Source of the DNA: Caldilineaceae bacterium
Lineage (GTDB): Bacteria > Chloroflexota > Anaerolineae > Caldilineales > Caldilineaceae
DNA: 8,966 nt
Direction: 5' to 3'
NCBI GenBank assembly: GCA_012032975.1
Contig: JAAUPU010000068.1
Location: 1-8,966 of the forward strand
Every line of letters begins with the position of its first letter. Position 1 is the first letter of the stretch. Shown here piece by piece: positions 1-7,294 of the stretch. Under the pieces are notes generated by a model. That model worked only from the letters and a program-made list of their open reading frames with translations. It searched no databases and had not been told where the DNA came from. The position numbers were made by a program, and so were the translations under genes.

Positions 1-27
1 GTCGACTTGTATCGGGTAGTGAAGTGA
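1..27 (+). CDS. C-terminal tail of an upstream protein (partial)
   Basis: Reading from base 1 gives VDLYRVVK followed by TGA at 25-27. That stop overlaps the GTG start of the next gene as GTGA, the same junction seen at 1325-1328 between the next two genes. The ending resembles the PLWRLSK end of the DUF2723 protein downstream. Membrane glycosyltransferases of this kind often end in a short beta-strand rich domain, so the fragment may be the end of another glycosyltransferase in the same operon. Only eight residues are visible, so the identity is a guess; the reading frame is supported by the coupled overlap. Confidence 0.5.
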   Translation, partial: VDLYRVVK

Positions 28-1328
28 CCGGCTCTCTTTTTGGCTCCGCAGACAGGGCCTGGCTGGGCTGGCGCCTGCTGTTGTTGGGGCTGGCGATCTG
101 GTCCGTGCTGTCGCTGGCAAGAACAGTTCTCAGAATCCAAGGGCCTATCGGCGCAACCGATTTCCACTCCTATTGGTACTACGGACACTTCCTCTGGCAG
201 GAACAGGATCCCTACCTGGCCTTTGCCCGCGGAGAGCAGTTGGCGTTACCCATTCAGTACGCGGATGGGGTCACCGTGGAGAGGCAGCCGGTTGCACAGC
301 CCGAACTTGCAACGACACCCGCCAACACGGCTCCGTTGCTGCTCCTGCTATCGACGCTCTCGGTCTTCTCTTGGCCGGTTGCCAAGACGGCCTGGCTGAT
401 ACTCAACGTCCTGCTGATCGTGGTTATCCCGTGGCTGGTTCTGGGCCTATTGCCACAGCCAAAAGCGTTGCCACCTCATATCCAGTGGCTGGTCGCGTTG
501 CTCTTTTACAGCCTGAAACTGCCAAGGGCGGTTGCCTGGCTGGGGCAGACTTCATTGCTGATTCTGACCTTCATGCTCCTGACGCTGCTGCTGCGCAATC
601 GCACTATGTGGCTGGCAGGTCTGCTCTTTGGCCTTGCACTGTCCAAATATTCGCTCTCTTTCCCCGTTTTGATCCTGCTGCTCTTCACACGGCACTTTGG
701 CATTGTGATCATCGGCCTGCTGACGCAGGCGGCTGGACTGCTGTTGGTATCGTTTATCGGTCACTCCTCAATCTTGGACATCGCGCGCGTCTACGTCAAC
801 ATGGTTACCCTGCACGCCGACTATCCCGGTATTCACATCGCCTATCAACTCGGCGACGATTCGCTGATAGGCATGTCGATCGTGGTAGGCGGCACCCTAC
901 TCGTTGGCTGGTTTCTGTGGCAATGGTGGCGCAGACATCAAGTGATACGCCAGATCGATCTCCTGCCACTCTTGACCGTGCTGTCGCTCTGGACGCTCTT
1001 GGCAGCCTATCACAGAAATTACGATTCCATCTTGGTGGTCTTCTTCGTCACGCTCAGCATTGCCGCGCAGAGCACCTGGCTCCTTTCCAGGGGCGAGGCA
1101 CTCTTTCTCGCAACATTCCTGGTTGTCTCGCTGCTCGTCATCAACGCGCCCGGAGAACTTATCACTCCATTCCTGCCGACACATCTGTCCCGGCTCTGGG
1201 ATCCAACACTGGAAAAACTCTTGACGGCGACGCTTGTCGCCATGTTGGCGATCTCTGTCTGGCTGCTCTTTCGCATCCCGCGTGATGATGAGCACGGCGA
1301 AGGCCGAGAGGCGCACGGAAGCGCGTGA
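24..1328 (+). CDS. GT87 / DUF2029-family polytopic membrane glycosyltransferase
   Basis: A 434-residue, very hydrophobic protein with about ten predicted membrane segments. It fits the GT87 (DUF2029) family of GT-C fold glycosyltransferases, which use polyprenyl-phosphate sugars on the outer face of the membrane. Visible family marks are an acidic first outer loop (GATDFHSYW, D46) followed by DPY at 62-64, GQTSLLIL near 174-181 beside a membrane segment, AGLLFGLALSKYS at 198-210 with K208, and YHRNYD at 329-334. The tail after the last membrane segment is short and charged. Start: GTG at 24 overlaps the TGA of the preceding frame; no strong ribosome site is visible, so translational coupling is likely. 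It overlaps the next gene by four bases, also as GTGA, implying one operon. The sugar donor and acceptor cannot be read from sequence. Family assignment is fairly sure, function inferred. Confidence 0.82.
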   Translation: MTGSLFGSADRAWLGWRLLLLGLAIWSVLSLARTVLRIQGPIGATDFHSYWYYGHFLWQEQDPYLAFARGEQLALPIQYADGVTVERQPVAQPELATTPANTAPLLLLLSTLSVFSWPVAKTAWLILNVLLIVVIPWLVLGLLPQPKALPPHIQWLVALLFYSLKLPRAVAWLGQTSLLILTFMLLTLLLRNRTMWLAGLLFGLALSKYSLSFPVLILLLFTRHFGIVIIGLLTQAAGLLLVSFIGHSSILDIARVYVNMVTLHADYPGIHIAYQLGDDSLIGMSIVVGGTLLVGWFLWQWWRRHQVIRQIDLLPLLTVLSLWTLLAAYHRNYDSILVVFFVTLSIAAQSTWLLSRGEALFLATFLVVSLLVINAPGELITPFLPTHLSRLWDPTLEKLLTATLVAMLAISVWLLFRIPRDDEHGEGREAHGSA

Positions 1329-2878
1329 CCATGGTTGCCCCCGACGTAGAACGCCCAGCGCGCCCAACAATCGAATGGGTTGCGGCGGCATCAGTGACAA
1401 TCCTTTTTTGGATAGTCTACGTTGCGACAGCAGCGCCCGGATTGACCTGGTCGCACTTTGGGGCGGACGGCGGAGAACTGCTAGCAGCGGCCGTGACCAA
1501 CGGCGTACCCCATCCGCCAGGCTACCCATTCTATACAGCGCTTTTGCGTCTGTGGCTTTCGGCGGGTCAATTGCTCTCTCCCCCAATCGACATTGCTTGG
1601 CTTGGCAACGTGCTGAGCGCAACGTGCGCGGCGCTCAGCGTCGGGGTTACGCTGTTGGCAGCGGGCGACTTGCTGTACGACCAATCGCGCCGCTGGATGT
1701 GGGCAACTTGCAGCGCGCTGGCCTGGGGTTTCGGCCCGCTCCTCTGGGGTCAGGCGCTGATCACCGAGGTCTACGCGCTGCATGGGTTGCTCTTTGCCCT
1801 GCTTGGCTGGCTTACGCTGGGGTCGCGACGACGGCGCTGGATGATTGCGCCGGTGGTCGGCCTGGGCCTGGCGCATCATCCAACCTTTGCATTGCTATTG
1901 CCGGCCAGCTTCTACTATCTGCTTTCTGCCCGGCGGCCAAACCAACGAATCTGGCGAATCGCGATGCTCTACGGCTTTGGCCTTCTGATCGCCGTGCTGC
2001 TTCAGGCGCGAACGTGGCTGGCCGCAAGCGCGGTCCCAACACCGCCGGTCAACTGGGGTTATGCAGACACCGGGGCCGGTCTCTGGTGGTTGCTGAGCGG
2101 GGCGGCCTACAGACAATACCTTTTTGCAGTGCCCCCTGCAAACATCGTAGAACGGCTGGCGGCCTGGGCATACACCATCACCGTGCAACTCACACCGGTG
2201 GGCCTGGCCTTTGCGCTGATCGGTCTGGCAGACGTGGACCGCCGCCGCCACCGACTACGCAACTTTACGTTGATCTGGATCATCCCGGTCAGCATCTATG
2301 CGATGACCTACTATACTTGGGACAGTGCCGTCTATCTCTTGCCGGTGGTCTGGATCGCCTGTTTGCTCCTTGGATTGGGGCTAGAGGTCAGCGCCGCCTG
2401 GCTGAGCACCCATTGGCCAACGGCACCCATTAACCTTTCGGCATGGCTACTGGTCGGCACTCTGGTCGGCGTGGTGGCGCTGGCGGCGATCCGCGCGCCA
2501 ACCGTTTCGCTGCGCGCGGATCGAGAAGCTGCACAATTTGTCGCAGACGCCCGCCGGCAGATCGAGCCTGGAAGCATCGTGATTAGCCGTGCGGACCGGG
2601 AGACCTTTGGCCTTTGGTTCGCTTTCTGGGCCAATGAGGGGCTACACCCTCAAGCACCCAACGACACCGTGCTAGTCAACGATGCTCTCTACCAGTTTGC
2701 CTGGTATCGTCGGCTGTTGGCGGCTGTCTACCCCGACTTGCCAGGCATTGACGAGTCGGTCGAAGCGCTCGTCGAGGAGAACCGCGCCACACGCACAATC
2801 TTCTTCACAGAACCGCTGGAATGGATTCCCGCCGCCGCGCTGGAGGCGGACGGTCCCTTGTGGCGGTTGTCCAAATGA
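1325..2878 (+). CDS. DUF2723-family membrane protein (O-mannosyltransferase-like)
   Basis: A 517-residue polytopic membrane protein with the DUF2723 signature at its N-terminus: APGLTWSHFGADGGELLAAA (about 37-56, acidic D48 and E51 in the first outer loop), then HPPGYPFY at 63-70. WGQALITEVYALH at 141-153 and GLAHHP at 181-186 are also typical of the family. DUF2723 proteins resemble GT-C protein O-mannosyltransferases, and some bacterial members transfer sugars to secreted proteins. About nine to eleven membrane segments run to about residue 390. A soluble C-terminal domain of about 120 residues follows and ends PLWRLSK. Start: GTG at 1325 overlaps the TGA of the GT87 gene; ATG at 1331 is a possible alternative. 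The coupling suggests that both act on the same envelope glycan or glycoprotein. The substrate is unknown. Confidence 0.9.
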   Translation: MTMVAPDVERPARPTIEWVAAASVTILFWIVYVATAAPGLTWSHFGADGGELLAAAVTNGVPHPPGYPFYTALLRLWLSAGQLLSPPIDIAWLGNVLSATCAALSVGVTLLAAGDLLYDQSRRWMWATCSALAWGFGPLLWGQALITEVYALHGLLFALLGWLTLGSRRRRWMIAPVVGLGLAHHPTFALLLPASFYYLLSARRPNQRIWRIAMLYGFGLLIAVLLQARTWLAASAVPTPPVNWGYADTGAGLWWLLSGAAYRQYLFAVPPANIVERLAAWAYTITVQLTPVGLAFALIGLADVDRRRHRLRNFTLIWIIPVSIYAMTYYTWDSAVYLLPVVWIACLLLGLGLEVSAAWLSTHWPTAPINLSAWLLVGTLVGVVALAAIRAPTVSLRADREAAQFVADARRQIEPGSIVISRADRETFGLWFAFWANEGLHPQAPNDTVLVNDALYQFAWYRRLLAAVYPDLPGIDESVEALVEENRATRTIFFTEPLEWIPAAALEADGPLWRLSK

Positions 2879-2904
2879 GAGCCTACCACTGGTTCCCGTA
2901 CTTC

Positions 2905-2933
2905 TTGCCAAAAAGCCGATACCCGTTTACCAT
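2905..2933 (+). promoter_or_regulatory. Possible sigma-70-like promoter before the DUF4012 gene
   Basis: TTGCCA (2905-2910) and TACCAT (2928-2933) are 17 bases apart and lie in the 184-base gap after the DUF2723 stop. The -10 element matches only four of six consensus bases, so this is weak. It would give a leader of roughly 120 bases to the ATG at 3063. Readthrough from the upstream operon is an equally good explanation. Confidence 0.22.
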
Positions 2934-3062
2934 TTTCTACGTTGGGACCGCCGCAGGAACGTCAAGCAACTCCCACCCAGCTTCTTCACCAACCTGTTGT
3001 ATTTCTGAGCCGTTCTTGGGCGCAGACAACCGGTGGTTCACAACCAAGACAGTATAGCCCGT

Positions 3063-4970
3063 ATGAACAGATCGCCAGACCAAGCGTATACACCCGATCA
3101 TCCATCCATGGAACCCGATGTTCGCCCGTCGCCACGACGATGGCCAATTCGGCGTATCCTCTGGATCATCGCGATTTTTTCTTGTGCTGTTTCTCGTCTA
3201 TAAGGCAGTTCGCATCGGGTTGTACGGGTTGGTGGCCTTGAACAGCGGAACCGAGTTGCGAGCGCTTGTCCGCGCCGAGTCGAGTACGGAGAACCTGCCC
3301 GCGTTCGAAGAGCCGATGTTGGAACTGACCCGGGCTGTGACTGGCATTGAACGCGAGATGCGCATCTTCAGCCCATTCTTCAACGTGACAGCGTGGGTGC
3401 CAGGAGTTGGGGAGACCATTGCAGCCATCCCCGAACTGCTGCTCGCAGGCAAGGAACTTGTCACCGTGGCCAGTGATGGCGTGAGTCTGATCGGGCCAGC
3501 CATGGCGGCGCAGACCGACGCATCCCCAGCCGATCTGATCGCGACCACACTTGGCAACGCCGAGCCGCGCGTCGCCGTCTGGTCCCAGCGACTTGACGTT
3601 GCACAACAGGCCTTGGACAAGATTCCGGCCGATGAACTGCACCCAGCGCTGGCAGATCGCGTCAGCGATCTTCAGGCCGTCCTGCCCCTGGCCAGCTTTG
3701 GTCTGGAAATCGCCCCAGAATTGCCGGTGATGTTGGGCGCCGATGAACCGCGAAGATATCTTCTCTTGGTGCAGAATAACCACGAATTGCGGGCAACGGG
3801 TGGTTTTCTCACTGGGATCGGCCTGGTTACGATTGCCGATGGAAAGCTCGAGGGCGTTGACTTTCTGGACAGCTATGATGTGACGCGTCGAGATGTGGAC
3901 CATCCGTGGGCGCCCGAACCCATGCAGAGCTACATGGGCATCGACCTGATGTTCTTGCGCGACGCCAATTGGTCACCCGATTTCCCCACGACAGCCCAGA
4001 TCTCCAAGGCCATGTATGCCCAAGATGCGGGCATAGCCGTCGATGGCGTCCTGTCGATCGACCTGCGCGCTGTCGAACTGCTGGTGGACGCGCTGAGCCC
4101 GCTCGATGTGAAGGGCGCCGATGTGCCCATCACAGGCGACAACCTGATCGAGCAGATCAAGGAGTTCTGGCATCGCCCCATCGACACTGATGTCACCATC
4201 GAAAGCAGCGGCGGCGACTGGTGGGAACAGCGCAAAGATTTCATGCCCGCGCTGGCAGAAGCGGCGTTGGCTCGCCTCAAAATGGTCGATACGACTATTT
4301 GTCGGTGGGTGCGGCGATCGAACAGGCGCTGGACGAACGTGCAATCCAGGTCTGGGTCGATGAGCCGGAGTTGTCCCTGGCCTTGGCCGAGGCTGGCTGG
4401 GATGGCCGCCTGATGCCAGAGCCGAACGCAGATTATCTTGCGCTGGTGGATACCAACATGGGGTACAACAAGGTGGACGCCGTACTCGAGCGCTCAGTCC
4501 ATTACGACGTCACCTGGCCCGATGGGGAGGACCAGCCTGGGCTGGCGACGGCGACCATCAATTACCTGCATCCTGTTTCGCTGCCGGACCACGTCTGCGA
4601 CTTGACACCCCGATACGATGCCCCTGAATATGACGACATGACCCGGCGTTGCTATTTTGACTATGTGCGTCTGCATGTGCCTGCCGGGAGCGAACTGGTC
4701 AGCATCGAAGGCGTAGACCCGGAATCGATCAGCGCCGAAAGAGGGGAGCGCGAAACCGATGTGTTGGCGGGCTACTTCCAACTTCTTCCCGGCTATCAGC
4801 ACAATGTCATCTTTACCTACCGGCTACCGCCGCACATCACGCCAGATAATTATGCGTTGGTGATTCAACGGCAGTCTGGCAGCAAACCCTTGCCCGTTAC
4901 GGCCTCTGTCGCCGGCCATACGCTTGACATGGAAGTTGCCCAGGATCGTTTCATCTGGACGCCTGAGTAG
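3063..4970 (+). CDS. DUF4012 domain membrane-anchored protein, interrupted by two frame breaks
   Basis: Bridging two single-base shifts gives a protein of about 635 residues, normal for DUF4012. Residues 1-39 read from ATG 3063, with a basic stretch RRWPIRRI and the start of a membrane anchor. The frame then moves at the T run 3175-3180, and residues about 40-406 complete the anchor (LVLFLVYKAVRIGLYGL). The family core follows: YLLLVQNNHELRATGGF near 230, then a GKLEGVDFLDSYDV segment. The frame moves again at the A run 4279-4282, restoring ARLKNGRYDYLSVG, and the rest carries NADYLALVDTNMGYNK near 455 and a beta-rich tail to TAG at 4970. Most of the protein is predicted outside the membrane. 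The family function is unknown, but members occur beside surface-polysaccharide genes, as here. A later ATG at 3118 lies in the long middle frame but gives an N-terminus that does not look like the family. Family is sure; intactness is not. Confidence 0.85.
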
Positions 4971-4977
4971 CAGCGCC

Positions 4978-4992
4978 AGCCAGTGACTGGCT
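4978..4992. terminator. Hairpin between convergent genes (possible bidirectional terminator)
   Basis: AGCCAG (4978-4983) and CTGGCT (4987-4992) pair around the loop TGA. The hairpin sits exactly between the TAG of the DUF4012 gene and the TGA of the sirtuin gene, which converge. No run of T follows on either strand, so it is not a canonical intrinsic terminator. Position is the main argument. Confidence 0.35.
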
Positions 4993-5738
4993 CACAGCAC
5001 CGCTTCGACACGCGCCAATAGTTGGGGCAAAATCTCCCCGCTCGACCCTTCGAGGAAATATTCGGCCACTTCAGAAATCAGGGTCGGTTCGATGTTGACC
5101 TCTATCAGCGCGGCGCCGCCTTGCCTGGCAGCCAATGGCAACTGCGCTGCCGGATAGACAACGCCGCTGGTTCCCACCACGAGCATTACGTCGCACGTTT
5201 CGGCTTGCCGCCATACCTGTCGCAAGACGTTCGACGGCAGCATCTCCCCAAACCAAACCACATCTGGACGTACGGCGCTTCCACAGATCAGGCAATCTGG
5301 CGGCATTGTTGCCGCCTGTTCCTTTTCCAGAAGCCTATGCTCTGCTTCGCAACGATTGCAGCGAAAACGCGCCAAATTGCCGTGGAGGTGGAACACCGTC
5401 CGGCTGCCGGCGCGTTCGTGAAGATCATCGACGTTCTGGGTTATCAGGTCGAACCTCTTCAACCTCGACTCAAGTTGAGCCAGGGCAACATGGCCTGGAT
5501 TGGGTGCGGTCCCCTGCACCGCAGTGAGTCTGCTCATATACCACCGCCACACCAAGCCAGGATCCGCAGCGAAACCAGCCTGAGAGGCCAGTTGCTCGGG
5601 GTCGAATCGGGACCAAAGGCCTGATTGGGCATCGCGAAAGGTCGCGATGCCCGATTCGGCGCTGACACCGGCGCCGGTCAAGCAGACGACGTGGCGTGCG
5701 CCGGAGATGATGTTTGCAGCGCTATCAATGACCGACAT
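4992..5738 (-). CDS. cobB: SIR2-family NAD-dependent protein deacylase (sirtuin)
   Basis: A 248-residue, complete sirtuin that removes acyl groups from lysine using NAD+, giving nicotinamide and O-acyl-ADP-ribose; expected in the cytoplasm. Motifs in order: GAGVSAESGIATFRD (22-36, NAD binding), TQNVDDLHERAGS (100-112), HLHG with the catalytic base H119, a zinc site formed by C127, C130, C149 and C152, then VVWFGEMLP and the VVGTSGVVYP segment of the Rossmann fold. Y67 and R70 form the YxxR pair that class III sirtuins (SIRT5, E. coli CobB) use to bind succinyl or malonyl groups, so desuccinylase activity is plausible. ATG 5738 is the natural start for the family; no clear ribosome site precedes it. 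The upstream neighbour on the same strand is the phosphoglycerate mutase, 230 bases away. The symbol follows the E. coli class III member; some annotations use npdA. Confidence 0.93.
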   Translation of the reverse strand: MSVIDSAANIISGARHVVCLTGAGVSAESGIATFRDAQSGLWSRFDPEQLASQAGFAADPGLVWRWYMSRLTAVQGTAPNPGHVALAQLESRLKRFDLITQNVDDLHERAGSRTVFHLHGNLARFRCNRCEAEHRLLEKEQAATMPPDCLICGSAVRPDVVWFGEMLPSNVLRQVWRQAETCDVMLVVGTSGVVYPAAQLPLAARQGGAALIEVNIEPTLISEVAEYFLEGSSGEILPQLLARVEAVL

Positions 5739-5968
5739 GTGGAGACCAACTCAAGATGAATCGTGTCGCAGCGCATTGGCGATCAAGTAGAGAGCGCCAT
5801 AGTGCACAATAAAAGGGATCACATACGAGTGTGTGACAGATCTCTCAGCAACAGGCGGGACGAGAGGAGCAAAGTCTACCCTCGCACCGTCAGGCGAAGA
5901 CCAAGACAGGCAGGGATAGCTGGCGATCAGGAATTCCAGCTTTGCCGACAAACTTTATGCTCCCGGAG

Positions 5969-7197
5969 TTACGCGCCGAACCGCTTGAGCCGCCCGGCAT
6001 GGCCCATGGCAAGCGGGATCAGATTGGTTGCATGAAACGTGCCGAGGCTGCCTGACGCGCATTCGCGTTCGCCAAAGCCAGCGGCCTGGCTAGGCATGGC
6101 TTTTGGACTCCAGATCAGCGAAGGCACAGGATGCCAGCTATGGCTGCGCAGTTTGGCTGGCGTGCTGTGATCTCCGGTCACGATCACCGCACCCGGTTCG
6201 AGCGCAAGGATCCTCGGCATGACGGCATCCACAGCTTCGATCTCATGCACTTTGGCGTCAAAATTGCCATCTTCGCCGTAGCTGTCGGTCTTCTTCACAT
6301 GGATGAAGAAGAAGTCGTACTCGCCCCAGACGCGCTCCAGCGCCTCGATTTCGTGGCTGGGACGGTCTCCTTCAAAGTCGACGACGTCCATGCCAACCAG
6401 ACGTGCGACACCCTTGTACATCGGATAGACGGCTATCGCGACCGAACGCATTCCGTAAATTTCGGGGAAACGCGGCAGACCGGGATCCTTGGCCAGACCA
6501 CGCAGATTCAGGCTGTTTGCGCGTGGTTCATCCGCAAGAGCAGCGCGACCGGCTTCTACCCATCGATTGACCAAGGCTGCACTCTGGGCGCCTTGCTCAG
6601 TGCCGCTGGTGTCACGTACAGGCAATGGTTTTTTCCCCGTGACCAGTGGATCCGTCTCCGTCAATTCACCGCCCAAGCCCTCGCCGCGGATAACGAGAAC
6701 GAACCGATGCTCTTTCACCGGCTCCACAAACACCTCATAACCAGGCAACGCATTGCCGGTCGCCTCTTGCAGCTTGGCCGCCAAGCGGATGCATTCCTCG
6801 CTGCTAATGCGTCCAGCCCGGCGATCGGTGATCGCACCTTCCGCATCCACTGTCGCGAAATTGCCGCGCGCGCAAGATCAGAGTGCGTCAGAGGAAAGCC
6901 GATCCCCATGGCCTCTAGCACGCCGCGGCCAATCTCATACCGAACCGGGTCATAGCTGAATAGACTTAGGTGGGCTGGGCCGCTACCCGGCTCAATGCCG
7001 GCGCGGATTGGAACGCTCAGGCCTACTTCGCCCACCTGCGCCATCTGGTCCAGATTGGGCGTGCGTGCGCTTTCCAACTCGGTGTTACCCCAAGGGGACA
7101 TGGGCAGACCGCCCAGCCCGTCCATCACAAGCAAGACGATCTTGCCACCGTTCTGGTGCAATTCCTGCATCAGGTGATGCTCTGAAAAAACAGACAT
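5969..7197 (-). CDS. apgM: Archaeal-type 2,3-BPG-independent phosphoglycerate mutase (apgM), one frame break
   Basis: Interconverts 3- and 2-phosphoglycerate in glycolysis and gluconeogenesis without the bisphosphate cofactor. It belongs to the metal-dependent alkaline phosphatase superfamily. The first part (from ATG 7197) has VLLVMDGLGGLP with metal ligand D26 and GSGPAHLSLFSYDP, where S72 is the expected nucleophile. It then reads to DL108, where the frame changes in the GC tract 6864-6873. The second part continues as ARGNFATVDAEG and DRRAGRI. Later metal-site segments are FFIHVKKTDSYGEDGNFD, VIVTGDHSTP and SHSWHP, and the protein ends RFGA at TAA 5969-5971. Joined, it is about 409 residues, normal for the family. 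The start is fixed by a strong ribosome site at 7204-7211; a TTG at 7224 lies in frame but upstream of that site. The break leaves neither half with a full active site, so unless it is a sequence error the gene is inactive. Confidence 0.93.
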
Positions 7198-7203
7198 TCT
7201 TGT

Positions 7204-7211
7204 ACTCCTCT
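7204..7211 (-). promoter_or_regulatory. Shine-Dalgarno site of apgM
   Basis: On the minus strand AGAGGAGT lies with its AGGAG core about eight bases before ATG 7197. This selects 7197 over the in-frame TTG at 7224. Bases 7209-7214 can also pair with 7223-7228 (TCTGTT with AACAGA), which would cover the first bases of the site. Confidence 0.8.
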
Positions 7212-7220
7212 GTTTGGATG

Positions 7221-7264
7221 GCAACAGAAAAGCAGCCGAGTCAGCATTAGCTGAACTCGGCTGC
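7221..7264 (-). terminator. Intrinsic terminator after the ABC ATPase gene
   Basis: On the minus strand GCAGCCGAGT (7264-7255) pairs perfectly with ACTCGGCTGC (7241-7232). The stem is extended inside by CAGC/GCTG around a four-base loop with one bulged A, and is followed by TTTTCTGTT. This is a textbook Rho-independent terminator, about 30 bases after the ABC ATPase stop. It ends only about ten bases before the apgM ribosome site, so apgM transcription must read through it or start between them. Confidence 0.88.
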
Positions 7265-7294
7265 CTATGTGCTTAATTCGACCTGAAGAACAGA

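Noticed and set aside
173..1285. Long open frames in other frames over the GT87 and DUF2723 genes, including 370 codons at 173-1285, 399 codons at 1234-2433 and 241 codons on the minus strand at 897-1622.
   Set aside because: They are rich in Arg, Gly, Ala and Pro with no family motifs, and overlap genes with clear signatures. They are byproducts of high-GC coding sequence.
4276..4296. Programmed -1 frameshifting in the DUF4012 gene.
   Set aside because: No heptameric slippery sequence is present, the A run is only four bases, and I saw no stable hairpin just downstream. A missing base is simpler.
5022..5624. Plus-strand open frames opposite the sirtuin, apgM and ABC ATPase genes (for example 5022-5624, 6131-6955, 8003-8464).
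   Set aside because: They mirror conserved minus-strand genes and show no motif of their own.
5751..5951. A 66-codon open frame on the minus strand between the apgM stop and the sirtuin start, ending 13 bases before the sirtuin ATG.
   Set aside because: It begins only with TTG, has no ribosome site, and its sequence (hydrophobic end ALYLIANALRH) matches no family I recognise. The 230-base gap is best called non-coding; a weak TCACA/TGTGA hairpin followed by CCCTTTTATT near 5804-5840 could end apgM transcripts but is too poor to list.
7198..7224. TTG start at 7224 for apgM, adding nine residues.
   Set aside because: The strong Shine-Dalgarno site lies downstream of it and points to ATG 7197.
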